Of a DNA stretch of 64,000 bases, positions 1 through 33,048 are shown piece by piece. This stretch comes from Ecdyonurus torrentis. Lineage: Eukaryota > Arthropoda > Insecta > Ephemeroptera > Heptageniidae. The number at the start of each line of letters is the position of its first letter. The first letter of the stretch is position 1. The notes beneath the pieces were generated by a model, which was not told the origin of the DNA, searched no databases, and worked only from the letters and a program-made list of their open reading frames with translations. A program made the position numbers and the translations under genes. Location of the stretch: the NCBI GenBank assembly GCA_949318235.1, contig OX439133.1, forward strand, positions 23,807,408 to 23,871,407. Direction: 5' to 3'.

Positions 1-3000
1 TTTTAATCAATAAAATACAAACTATATCATTTTGAATTCTGAATCAAATTAAATATTAAAGAAATATTATTTTTCTTTATTTTCCGAACTTTTTTTTCCC
101 TTTTTTGGAGAATTTACATCTTTATCGTTAAATTTTGTCACTACAACGTTAAATTGTGTGACGCCTTATTTTTCCTAATTTTTAATTAAGTAAGTGCTTA
201 CCCTATAGTAATTAAAAAATATAGTAAATTGATGAGAAATAATGATTTGAGGAAATAAAATTTGACTTAAAATAGTGTACGGATGAAACATTTTTTTCCA
301 CTTTTTCTTTATAATATATCACGCAAGAAATTTGATCATGAATTTAAAAATCTTTTAATCAGTAAAATACAAACTATATCACTTTGAATTCTGAATCAAA
401 TTAAATATTAAAGAAATATTATTATTTTTTTTTTTACGAACTTTTTTTTCCCTTTTTTGGAGAATTTATATTTTTATCGTTATATTTTGTCACTACAACG
501 TTATATTGTGTGACGCCTTACTTTTCTTAATTATTATTTAAGTAAGTACTTACCCTATAATAAACAAAAAATATAGTAAATTGATAAAATATAATTATTT
601 GTGGAAATAAAAATTGACTTATAATAGTGTTCGGACGAAACATTTTTTCCACTTTTTCTAAATAATATATTAAACAAGAAATATAATCATGAATTGAAAA
701 ATCTTTTAATAAAAAAAAATACAAATTATATTACTTTGAATTCTGAATGAAATTAAATAATAAAGAAATATTATTTTCCTTTGTTTTCCGACCTTTTTTC
801 CCCCTTTTTTGGAGAATTTATATTTTTATCGTTAAATTTTGTCACTACAACGTTAGATTGTGTGACGCCTTACTTTTCTTTATTATAAATTAAGTAAGTA
901 CTTACCCTATAATAAACAAAAAATATAGTAAATTGAAAAAAAATAATGATTGGAGGAAATAAAAATTGACTTATAATAGTGTATGGATGAAACATTTTTT
1001 TCCAATTTTTCTCTATAATATATCACACAAGAAATTTTATCATAAAATGAAAAATCTTTTAATCGATAAATTACAAACTATATCACTTTGAATTCTGATT
1101 CAAATTAAATATTAAAGAAAAATTATTATTCTTTGCTTTCCGAACTTTTTTTTTTTCCTTTTTTGGAGAATTTATTACTTTATCGGTAAATTTTGTCACT
1201 ACAACGTTAGATTGTGTGACGCCTTACTTTTCTTAATTATTAATTAAGTAATTACTTACTCTAAAATAAACAAAAAATATAGTAAATTGATAAAAAAATA
1301 ATGATTGGAGGAAATAAAAATTGACTTATATAATAGTGCATGGATGAAACATTTTTCCACTTTTTCTCTATAATATATCACGCAAGAAATTTGATCATGA
1401 ATTGAAAAATCTTTTAATCAGTAAAATACAAACTATATCACTTTGAATTCTGAATCAAATTAAATATTAAAGAAATATTATTTTTCTTTGTTTTCCGTAC
1501 TTTTTTTTCCCTTTTTTGGAGAATTTACATTTTTATCGTTAAATTTTGTCACTACAACGTTAGATTGTGTGACGCCTTACTTTTCCTAATTATTAATTAA
1601 GTAAGTGCTTACCCTATAGTAATTAAAAAATATAGTAAATTGATGAGAAATAATGATTTGAGGAAATAAAATTCGACTTAAAATAGTGTACGGATGAAAC
1701 ATTTTTTCCACTTTTTCTCTATAATATATCACACAAGAAATTTGATCATTAATTGAAAAATCTTTTAATCAATAGAATACAAACTATATCACTTTAGATT
1801 CTGTATCCTATAAAATATAAAAGAAATATTATTTTTCTTTCTTTTCCGAAATATTTTTTTCCTTTTCAATGGATTTCAAATTTTTATTGTTAAATTTTGT
1901 CACTACAACGTTAGATTGTGTGGCTCCTTACTTTTCTTAATTATTAATTAAGTAAGTACTTACCGTATAATAAACTAAAAATATAGTAAATTGATAAGAA
2001 ATAACGATTTGAAGAAATAAAATTCGACCTAAATAGATGATGGATGAAACATTTTTTCCACTTTTTCTCTATAATATATAACACATGAAATTTGATCATG
2101 AATTGAAAAATCTTTTAATCAATAAATTACAAACTATATCACTTTGAATTCTTAATCAAATTAAATATTAAAGAAATATTGTTTTTCTTTATTTTCCGAA
2201 CTGTTTTTCCCCTTTTTTGGAGAATTTATATCTTTATTGTTAAATTTTGTCACTACAACGTAAGATTGTGTGACGCCTTACTTTTCTTAATTATTGATTA
2301 AGTAAGTACTTACCATATAATAAACAAAAAATATAGTAAATTGTTAAGAAATAACGATTTGAAGAAATAAAATTTGACTTAAAATAGTTTATGGATGAAA
2401 TATCTTTTTTCCACTTTTTCTATATAGTATATTAAACAAGAAATTTAATCATGTATTGAAAAACCTTTTATTCAATAAAATACAAACTATATCACTTTGA
2501 ATTCTGAATCAAATTAAATATTAAAGAAATATTATTTTTCTTTGTTTTCCGAACTTTTTTCCCCTTTTTTGGAGAATTTACATCTTTATCGTTAAATTTT
2601 GTCATTACAACGTTAGATTGTGTGACGCCTTACTTTTGTAAATTATTAATTAAGTAAGTACTTACCGTATAATAAACTAAAAATATAGTAAATTGATAAG
2701 AAATAACGATTTGAAGAAATAAAATTCGACCTAAAATAGATTATGGATGAAAATTATTTTCCACTTTTTCTCTATAATATATCACACAAGAAATTTGATC
2801 ATGAATTGAAAAATCTTTTAATCAATAAAATACAAACTATATCACATTGAATTCTGAATCAAATTAAATATTAAAGAAATATTATTTTTCTTTATTTTCC
2901 GAACTTTTTTTTATCCTTTTTTGGAGAATTTATTACTTTATCGGAAAATTTTGTCACTACAACGTTAGATTGTGTGACGCCTTACTTTTCTTAATTATTA

Positions 3001-6000
3001 ATTAAGTAAGTACTTACTCTATAATAAACAAAAAATATAGTAAATTGATAAAAAAATAATATTTGGAGTAAATAAAAATTTACTTATAATAGTGTACGGA
3101 TGAAACATTTTTTCCAATTTTTCTCTATAATATATCACACAAGAAAATGGATCATGAATTGAAAAATCTTTTAATTAATAAAATACAACCTATATCACAT
3201 TGAATTCTGAATCAAATTAAATATTAAAGAAATATTATTTTTCTTTATTTTCTGAACTTCTTTTTTCCCCTTTTTTAGAGCTTTTATAGTTTTATCGTTA
3301 AATTTTGTGATTACAACGTTAGATTGTGTGGCTCCTTACTTTTCTTTATTATAAATTAAGTAAGTACTTACCGTATAATAAACTAATAATATAGTAAATT
3401 GATAAGAAATAACGATATGAAGAAATAAAATTCGACCTAAAATAGATTATGGATGATACATTTTTTCCACTTTTTCTCTATAATATATCACACAAGAAAT
3501 TTGATCATGAATTGAAAAATCTTTTAGTCAATAAAATACAAACTATATCACTTTGAATTCTGAATCAAATTAAATATTAAAGAAATATTATTTTTCTTTA
3601 TTTTCCGAACTTTTTTTCCCTTTTTTGGAGAATTTATATCTTTATCGTTAAATTTTGTCACTACAACGTTAGATTGTGTGACGCCTTACTTTTCTTTATT
3701 ATAAATTAAGTAAGTACTTACCTTATAATAAACAAAAAATATAGTAAATTGATAAAAAAAATAATGATTTGAGTAAATAAAAATTTACTTATAATAGTGT
3801 ACGGATGAAACATTTTTTCCAATTTTTCTCTATAATATATCACACAAGAAATTGGATCATGAATTGAAAAATCTTTTAATTAATAAAATACAACCTATAT
3901 CACATTGAATTCTGAATCAAATTAAATATTAAAGAAATATTATTTTTCTTTATTTTCTGAACTTCTTTTTTCCCCTTTTTTAGAGATTTTATAGTTTTAT
4001 CGTTAAATTTTGTGATTACAACGTTAGATTGTGTGGCTTCTTACTTTTCTTTATTATAAATTAAGTAAGTACTTACCCTATAATAAACAAAAAAATATAG
4101 TAAATTGATAAGAAATAACGATTTGAAGAAATAAAATACGACCTAAAATAGTTTATGGATGAAACATTTTTACCACTTTTTCTCTATAATATATTAAACA
4201 AGAAATTGGAACATGAATTGAAAAATCTTTTAATAAAAAAATACAAACTATATTACTTTGAATTCTGAATCAAATTAAATAATAAAGAAATATTATTTTC
4301 CTTTATTTTCCAAATTATTTTTCTCCTTTTTTATGGTTTTTATAATTTTATCGTTAAATTTTGTCACTACAACGTTAGATTGTGTGATGCCTTACCATTC
4401 CTCATTATTAATTAAATAAGGACATCCCATAAAATAATCGAAAATTAGAGTTAACTGTTCAATAATAGTTTTCTAGGAATAAAAATTTGACTTAAAATAG
4501 ATTATGGATGAAATATTTTTTCCAATGTTTCTCTATAATATATCGCACAAGAAATTAAAAAATGAATTGAAAAATCTTTAATGCAATAAATTACAAACTA
4601 TATCACTTTGAATTCTGATTCAAATTAAATATTAAAGAAATATTATTTTTTTTTTTTTACGAACTTTTTTTTCCCTTTTTTGGAGAATTTATATTTTTAT
4701 CGTTATATTTTGTCACTACAACGTTTTATTGTGTGACGCCTTACTTTTCTTAATTATTATTTAAGTAAGTACTTACCCTATAATAAACAAAAAATATAGT
4801 AAATTGATAAAATATAATTATTTGTGGAAATAAAAATTGACTTATAATAGTGTTCGGACGAAACATTTTTTCCACTTTTTCTTTATAATATATTAAACAA
4901 GAAATATAATCATGAATTGAAAAATCTTTTAATAAAAAAAATACAAATTATATTACTTTGAATTCTGAATGAAATTAAATAACAAAGAAATATTATTTTC
5001 CTTTGTTTTCCGACCTTTTTTCCCCTTTTTTTGGAGAATTTATATTTTTATCGTTAAATTTTGTCACTACAACGTTAGATTGTGTGACGCCTTACTTTTC
5101 TTTATTATAAATTAAGTAAGTACTTACCCTATAATAAACAAAAAATATAGTAAATTGATAAAAAATAATGATTGGAGGAAATAAAAATTGACTTATAATA
5201 GTGTATGGATGAAACATTTTTTTCCAATTTTTCTCTATAATATATCACACAAGAAATTTTATCATAAAATAAAAAATCTTTTAATCGATAAATTACAAAA
5301 TATATCACTTTGAATTCTGATTCAAATTAAATATTAAAGAAATATTAATATTCTTTGCTTTCCGAACTTTTTTTTTTTCCTTTTTTGGAGAATTTATTAC
5401 TTTATCGGTAAATTTTGTCACTACAACGTTAGATTGTGTGACGCCTTACTTTTCTTAATTATTAATTAAGTAATTACTTACTCTATAATAAACAAAAAAT
5501 ATAGTAAATTGATAAAAAAATAATGATTGGAGGAAATAAAAATTGACTTATATAATAGTGCATGGATGAAACATTTTTCCACTTTTTCTCTATAATATAT
5601 CACGCAAGAAATTTGATCATGAATTGAAAAATCTTTTAATCAGTAAAATACAAACTATATCACTTTGAATTCTGAATCAAATTAAATATTAAAGAAATAT
5701 TATTTTTCTTTGTTTTCCGTACTTTATTTTCCCTTTTTTGGAGAATTTACATCTTTATCGTTAAATTTTGTCACTACAATGTTAGATTGTGTGACGCCTT
5801 ACTTTTCCTAATTATTAATTAAGTAAGTGCTTACCCTATAGTAATTAAAAAATATAGTAAATTGATGAGAAATAATGATTTGAGGAAATAAAATTCGACT
5901 TAAAATAGTGTACGGATGAAACATTTTTTCCACTTTTTCTCTATAATATATCACACAAGAAATTTGATCATTAATTGAAAAATCTTTTCATCAATAGAAT

Positions 6001-8830
6001 ACAAACTATATCACTTTAGATTCTGTATCCTATAAAATATTAAAGAAATATTATTTTTCTTTCTTTTCCGAAATATTTTTTTCCTTTTCAATGGATTTCA
6101 AATTTTTATTGTTAAATTTTGTCACTACAACGTTAGATTGTGTGGCTCCTTACTTTTCTTAATTATTAATTAAGTAAGTACTTACCGTATAATAAACTAA
6201 AAATATAGTAAATTGATAAGAAATAACGATTTGAAGAAATAAAATTCGACCTAAATAGATGATGGATGAAACATTTTTTCCACTTTTTCTCTATAATATA
6301 TCACACAAGAAATTTGATCATGAATTGAAAAATCTTTTAATAAATAAAATACAAACTATATCACTTTGAATTCTGAATCAAATTAAATATTAAAGAAATA
6401 TTATTTTTCTTTATTTTCCGAACTTTTTTTCCCTTTTTTGGAGAATTTACATCTTTATCGTTAAATTTTGTCACTACAACGTTAAATTGTGTGACGCCTT
6501 ACTTTTCCTAATTATTAATTAAGTAAGTGCTTACCCTATAGTAATATAAAAATATAGTAAATTGTTGAGAAATAATGATTTGAGGAAATAAAATTCGACT
6601 TAAAATAGTGTACGGATGCTACATTTTTTCCACTTTTTCTCTATAATATATCACACAAGAAATTTGATCATTAATTGAAAAATCTTTTAATCAATAGAAT
6701 ACAAACTATATCACTTTAGATTCTGTATCCTATAAAATTTTAAAGAAATATTATTTTTCTTTCTTTTCCGAAATATTTTTTTCCTTTTCAATGGATTTCT
6801 AATTTTTATTGTTAAATTTTGTCACTACAACGTTAGATTGTGTGGCTCCTTACTTTTCTTAATTATTAATTAAGTAAGTACTTACCGTATAATAAACTAA
6901 AAATATATTAAATTGATAAGAAATAACGATTTGAAGAAATAAAATTCGACCTAAATAGATGATGGATGAAACATTTTTTCCACTTTTTCTCTATAATATA
7001 TCACACATGAAATTTAATCATGAATTGAAAAATCTTTTAATCAATAAATTACAAACTATATCACTTTGAATTTTTAATCAAATTTAATATTAAAGAAATA
7101 TTATTTTTCTTTATTTTCCGAACTGTTTTTCCCCTTTTTTGGAGAATTTATATCTTTATCGTTAAATTTTGTCACTACAACGTAAGATTTTGTGACGCCT
7201 TACTTTTCTTAATTATTGATTAAGTAAGTACTTACCTTATAATAAACAAAAAATATAGTAAATTGATAAGAAATAACGATTTGAAGAAATAAAATTTGAC
7301 TTAAAATAGTTTATGGATGAAACATTTTTTTCCACTTTTTCTCTATAGTATATTAAACAAGAAATTTAATCATGTATTGAAAAATCTTTTAATGAATAAA
7401 ATAAAAACTATATTAATTTGAATTCTAAATCAAATTAAATATTAAAGAAATATTTTTTTTCTTTGTTTTCCGAATTTTTTTCCCCTTTTTTGGAGAATTT
7501 ATATATTTATCGTTAAATTTTGTCATTACAACGTTAGATTGTGTGACGCCTTACTTTTGTAAATTATTAATTAAGTAAGTACTTACCGTATAATAAACTA
7601 AAAATATAGTAAATTGATAAGAAATAACGATTCGAAGAAATAAAATTCGACCTAAAATAGATTATGGATGAAAATTTTTTCCACTTTTTTCTATAATATA
7701 TCACACAAGAAATTTGATCATGAATTGAAAAATCTTTTAATCAATAAAATACAAACTATATCACTTTGAATTCTGAATCAAATTAAATATTTAAGAAATT
7801 TTATTTTTCTTTATTTTCCGAACTTTTCTTCCCTTTTTTGGAGAATTTACATCTTTATCGTTAAATTTTGTCACTACAACGTTAAATTGTGTGACGCCTT
7901 ACTTTTCTTAATTATTAATTAAGTAAGTACTTACCGTATAATAAACTAAAATTATAGTAAATTGATAAGAAATAACAATTTGAAGAAATAAAATTCGACC
8001 TAAATAGATTATGGATGAAACATTTTTTCCACTTTTTCTCTATAATATATCACACATGACATTTGATCATGAATTGAAAAATCTTTTAATCAATAAATAA
8101 CAAACTATATCACTTTGAATTCTGAATCAAATTAAATATTTAAGAAATATCATTTTTCTTCATTTTCTGAACTTTTTTTTCCCTATTTTGAAGAATTTAT
8201 ATCTTTATCGTTAAATTTTGTCATTACAACGTTAGATTGTGTGACGCCTTACTTTTCTTAATTATTAATTAAATAAGAACGTACCTAAAATAATCGAAAA
8301 TATAAGTGATGTGTTCAATAATAGTGTTTTTAAGAATAAAAAATTGACTTAAAATAGATTATGGATGAAACATTATTTCCATTTTTTCTCTATAATATAT
8401 TAAACAAGAAATTTAATCATGAATTGAAAAATCTTTTAATCAGTAAAATACAAACTATATCACTTTGAATTCTGAATCAAATTAAATATTAAAGAAATAT
8501 AATTTTCTTTGTTTTCCGAACTTTTTTTCCTTTTTTTGGAGAATTTACATCTTTATCGTTAAATTTTGTCACTACAATTTTAGATTGTGTGACGCCTTAC
8601 CTTTCTAAATTATTAATTAAGTACTTACCCTATAATAAACTAAAAATATAGTAAATTGATAAGAAATAACGATTTGAAGAAATAAAATACGACTTAAAAT
8701 AGTTTATTGATGAAACATGTTTTCCACTTTTTCTCTATCACACAAGAAATTTGATCATGAATTGAAAAATCTTTTAAGCAATAAAATACAAACTATATCA
8801 CTTTGAATTCTGAATCAAATTCAAAAACAG
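1..8830. repeat. Tandem satellite, 25 units of about 351 bp with higher-order structure
   Basis: A fixed anchor (CACTACAACGTTAGATTG and variants) recurs at 141, 493, 845, 1199, 1552, 1903, 2253, 2605, 2957, 3311, 3661, 4016, 4367, 4716, 5067, 5421, 5774, 6125, 6474, 6825, 7175, 7526, 7874, 8224 and 8572, a mean spacing of 351 bp. Units differ by diagnostic changes. Units 2-6 match units 14-18 far better than their neighbours, giving a 12-unit period of about 4,222 bp. Most units carry the palindrome GTAAGTACTTAC. No ORF is present. The array is cut by the left window edge and breaks up near 8,820. Confidence 0.95.
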
Positions 8831-9582
8831 TGATTCAAGGCACCAAAATGTTAATAAAAAGAGGTTTAGGGCGAAATAATTTTTTTCACCGTTTTTCTAG
8901 TAATATTTACATAAGGAATGTAGATATTTAGGAATGGAAATATATTTCACTCAATATTATTTGTAATAATTTTCAATAAAATTTTATTAATTTTAATTAT
9001 TTTAGAAAAAATATATAAATTTTTTTCAAAATGTTTTTATTAATTAAGACAGGTTTAAAATTTATCTTTAAATTTTGCACTCCGTTGTTGATTTGTTTTA
9101 CTCAATTCTTTTTAATTATCATTTATAAGGTGTCACAAAAAAGGAAGGCAAGGGTTTTTTGTTTTAAATTTAAAGCTTGAAATTTCCCAAACTTTTTTTC
9201 TGTTTTATAATAATTATAATATATTATATTTATACAAAACACATTCTTTTCTTGACTTTAGAAATCATCTTAACTTTTAAATAATTAATTTATTAATCTT
9301 TATTTGGTTTCTCGTTATTCTTTTAGCATTATTTATTATTACATGAAGTAATTCATAATTTTTTACTTTATCGTTTGTAGGAAGCAAAAATATAAATACG
9401 TATTAAAATTTACTGTTTTCAATTAACATAATATATTTTTAATTAACCAAACGCTTAAGGGATTTGGTATGTGATTAGGAAGCACAAAAATAAATCATAA
9501 TTTTATTTAATTCAATTTTTAAAGAAGTTAACGCAAACGATGTGACCTTTTCTTTGTTGGAATCAGTATCATATTTTTGGTT

Positions 9583-9619
<37 letters not shown>

Positions 9620-9750
9620 TAATAAAAAATTATAATAATAATAGAAATTTAATTTAATTTTGAATTTAATTTTAAATTTAATTTAATAATAAAAGAAAAT
9701 AACCAAACAATGAATTTCCTGTGGTTGGAATTGGTATCATGTGTTTGGCA

Positions 9751-9797
<47 letters not shown>

Positions 9798-10256
9798 AAA
9801 TTAATTTTTTTAATTTAATTTTTAATTAATTCAATTTAATTTAATTTAATTTATGTTAATTTATGTTAATTTATGTTAATTTAATTAAATTTAATCTAAT
9901 TTTGGTTAACTTAGCTTGATTAAATATTGTATTGTGCAAATTTTCATCCGCCATCTTGAATATCTTTTATTTTGCTTTAAACAATGTGTGGAGCCCCTAA
10001 AATACCAAAGGGGATTAAGTATGTTAACAACCGCTTGCCAATTAGAGCGACATGTGGAAAATTTTGGAACTAAAATTTGTAAAAATTTGGTGCGACAAAA
10101 TAATTTCTGGGGCGTCACAAGCCCAGGCGCCACAAGGCACGTTCTAAAGGAAAGTAAGTTGTTTCTACTAAAAATAAAATAAATAAATAACAACAAAATA
10201 ATATAAATTTAAAAAAAAATTGTCACCCACTATGTTTAAGTGTTATTTGGACGCAC
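8831..10256. other. AT-rich intron sequence with two poly(A) tracts, no exon seen
   Basis: This is probably still intron of the peroxidase gene. Two similar segments, each ending in AGCA followed by a run of about 32-45 A (9583-9617 and 9752-9795), look like a local duplication. TTAATTTAATT-type tracts fill 9640-9900. Around 9930-10150 there is more complex sequence with overlapping short ORFs on both strands, matching nothing I recognise. I searched it for the expected next peroxidase exon (Cys-Pro-Ile segment) and did not find it. Confidence 0.6.
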
Positions 10257-30271
<20,015 letters not shown>

Positions 30272-30380
30272 TGTGCTGGAACATGCAAGGAAAATATCAA
30301 ACAATTGAAATTATGTTAACTGTTACTGAATTGGTGGCAAAAATCCGATCGCCTGTTAAACTCAAGTAAGGATTTACGTT

Positions 30381-30690
30381 AGACCTAACATTTTTGTTGC
30401 GAATAAGATTCGTATTTTGTCACGCGAAGCAAAATGTCTATCTCTTATTTTGTCACGCGAAGCAAAATGTCTATCTCGTTTTTTGTCACGTGAAGAAAGA
30501 TGTTTATCTCGAGTGCCATCTCCATTACGTTCGGGAACGAGGTAAACATTTTGCTTACGGTGACAAAGAAAAAAAAAGAGAAAGACATATTGCTTCGCGT
30601 GATAAAGTACGATATAGACATTTTGCTTCCTGTGACAAAAAACGAGATAGCCATTTTGTTCGCAACAAGATCGATGTGCTCATTTCTTTC
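30381..30690. repeat. Inverted set of 33-bp repeats just upstream of the peroxidase gene
   Basis: Three direct copies of TTTTGTCACGCGAAGCAAAA plus ATGTCTATCTC start at 30415, 30448 and 30481 (period 33). After a short centre, four inverted copies start at 30539, 30578, 30611 and 30644. The whole forms a large imperfect hairpin. Because 33 is a multiple of three, both strands carry open frames with 11-residue repeats (FCHAKQNVYL). No database-like domain is seen. It lies 110-420 bp upstream of the start codon, so it may be in the promoter or 5' leader. Confidence 0.85.
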
Positions 30691-31230
30691 TAACTTTCTT
30701 AACATTAACACCGAAATCCTATACTTGATTCAAGGTAAAAGTGAGAAAAATCCAGTACCAATTATCTAATAGAAACTGCAAGTGATAAAAAGAGGGATCA
30801 CAAACTAAGCACTTTGTGCACGATGTTAGCTGTGCCAAAAACTGCAGCTTTCTTCTTGAAACGTCCGATCTATGTCCTTTAACTCCTATTGTGTTATCGT
30901 GCTAAAGCTTCTCCATAGTCCCGTCCAAACATCGTCTTATCGAAAGGTACAAAATTGATGAATGAAAACTGCATACACGAGTAATACACGAGCCATATCA
31001 GCTGAGCTTCTGTATTACATTATCTAGGCTCATAGTAAATTTTTAGTAAAAAAACTGTTCAAATTTCATAAAAATACAAAAAAAAATATATATATATACC
31101 TGTATACTTACTGGTATACAGTATATTTACTTAAACAGAGACAGAGAGAGAGTTGTAAAATGAAAAATTATTATTGAAGCTTCCAGTGTTTAAAAGTTTA
31201 AATTTTTACTCTCTTTTACAATTATGGACT
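30691..31230. other. AT-rich upstream region, nothing recognised
   Basis: No ORF, known element or clear promoter motif. There is a TA run at 31088-31098 and a GA run near 31139. Confidence 0.5.
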
Positions 31231-31382
31231 AATAAAAGAACAACGGTTTTGAGGCCAATTATAAACAATTTCGTTTACATCCGCTTCCGTTTCTACTTAA
31301 TACGCATGCGCACTACGTTGAAACGGAAGCGGATGTAAGCGAAATCGCTTATAGTTGGCTTCAAAACAGTTGTTCCTTTATT
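31231..31382. mobile_element. 150-bp palindromic element (AAAGGAACAACTGTTTTGA ends), copy 1
   Basis: The ends AATAAAAGAACAACGGTTTTG and CAAAACAGTTGTTCCTTTATT pair. Inner arms CATCCGCTTCCGTTTC and GAAACGGAAGCGGATG pair around a GCATGCGC centre. Copies are at 53602-53752 and 63437-63560. Confidence 0.9.
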
Positions 31383-31411
31383 GGTAAATTATTCTTTATT
31401 TATTCTTTATT

Positions 31412-31752
31412 AAAGCCATAGACCACACGAAACAACATGTGCTTTTTAATGAATAAACACGAAATGGGATCCTCAAAACTGATGACAATTTTTACCAGAA
31501 TGTTAATATAGCCCCACAAGAGAGCATGAAAATTCTGTAAAGTATGCAAATTGCGTGTAAATTCATGTTTATGACGTCAGAAACATGAAAAAATTAGTAT
31601 GAAAATGTTGTGCGGGTTGCATAAATTGCATTTTCTAATCTCTGCTACGGGGCTACTGTTGGGTTTTGAGACAAACTAACGTTATTTTTGTAAATCCCAT
31701 CAAGTGTTTTGTGATATAAATCCTTATGTTTTTCTCCGGTCTATTCCTTTAA
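31412..31752. mobile_element. About 340-bp element (TAAAGGCATAGACC ends), copy 2
   Basis: It begins AAAGCCATAGACCACACG and ends CCGGTCTATTCCTTTA, so the two ends are inverted repeats. It contains a TGACGTCA site near 31572. It lies 30 bp from the palindromic element at 31231-31382. Confidence 0.88.
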
Positions 31753-32920
31753 TTATTATTTTTTCCATACTTAAATTTTAACACATTCTATGTTTTGTAT
31801 ACGATTAATTAATTTTCCTCCTCTTCTTTTAAAGGAAACGTATTCAGCAACGTATAACATAAAAAAAAAGAAGGAAAAAATCAATATTTTCCTATTTTAA
31901 TTTTTAATCCAAAATCTTCCAAACCCTGTCATATATAATCTATAATAAGTAATAACTATTATTTGTTAGTAAAAATAATGAAAAATAATTAAACAAAAAT
32001 AAATAAATGAAGAACCACGTAGTGATAATTATACTGCTCAGCAAAATTACTTTTCACCTCTATGAAGGTAAACCTCCATAGCAAAATTCTATATTATTCT
32101 ATACTGTACCCGAAGGAAATGAAAAACTTGCTCAACAATGATAGTAAATGTACAAAATGTAAATTTGTACGTTTATATAAAAAAAATGTAAATTAAGTTT
32201 CTACGTAAGATAAAGTTGAAAGTTCTATATTTGGAGACAGATAGAACAGACTTTGCAAACCAAACTTATACTTACATAAAAAGTTGTAATATATAATCAA
32301 TGGGAATTTCCTTGTCTCTTAAATAATTAAATAATAAAAAAAGTTTCCTTACATCGCAATGAAAACTAATAATGTAAATAACCTTGGTGTTCAATTTTTA
32401 TGACATTCTTTTCCCATGACAAAAAAAAAAAATAATAAAAAATTAAAAAAATGAAAGTTAAAATTGGCAATTGAGGCGTCTAAAAATAATTTGTGATATA
32501 ATATTATGCAGATTTTTATTTATACATTTTATCTGGAATGTTAGAGTGTCAAATGAGTATATATCTTTTTATCTTCTTAAGATTAATTTATAATCATTTC
32601 CTCCTTGTTAAATTCGCTCTGCCTATACAAGGACTTCAATATTTATTATTATTATTTCTTATTAAAAAAACTGACCTTCCTATACTACCAAGTCTCTTCT
32701 CTCTCTACCTCTCTCCAAACTCTTCATATAATAATATACAGATGATTAAATGCCAAAATACTTGATTGCTGACTTAATATTATAAAACTACCGCATTCTT
32801 GTGATGTATGGGGTAAAACTATATAATATAGGCTTTACGTGAAACTAATTACGTACAACGTGAAATAAGAAACCAACCCTCTTATTTTCTATTATTTTTG
32901 CATTGCAGCAAAATTAAGAG
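31753..32920. other. AT-rich non-coding stretch, nothing recognised
   Basis: No repeats shared with the rest of the window were seen, apart from short A/T runs. The reading frame at 32538-32765 lacks any motif and is not called. Confidence 0.5.
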
Positions 32921-33048
32921 ACTAATGGCTGTAAGCTGCAACCTCTAGTTAAACCTTAGTTATCTTTTATTAATTGTTGCAACAATCAAAATAACAACTT
33001 AACTACGGTTTAACTAGTTAGTTAGCGTCGCAGCTTACGGGGGTTAGT
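32921..33048. mobile_element. About 128-bp element (ACTAAC..GTAAGCTGC ends), copy 1
   Basis: It runs from ACTAATGGCTGTAAGCTGC to GCAGCTTACGGGGGTTAGT. Inner arms (AACCTCTAGTTAAACCTTAG and CGGTTTAACTAGTTAG) pair, with TTGTTGCAACAATCAA at the centre. An inverted copy lies at 37949-38074. Confidence 0.88.

Noticed and set aside
1..8830. Regularly spaced repeats suggesting a CRISPR array
   Set aside because: The whole 351-bp unit is repeated, with no unique spacers, in a eukaryotic context.
9906..10196. Overlapping ORFs on both strands (96 and 88 codons)
   Set aside because: Neither continues the peroxidase or resembles a known family, and frames open on both strands are common by chance; left as unexplained sequence.
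30394..30769. Plus- and minus-strand ORFs with 11-residue repeats near the gene start
   Set aside because: The frames arise from a 33-bp inverted repeat set and exist on both strands; no domain or coding signal. Kept as a repeat.
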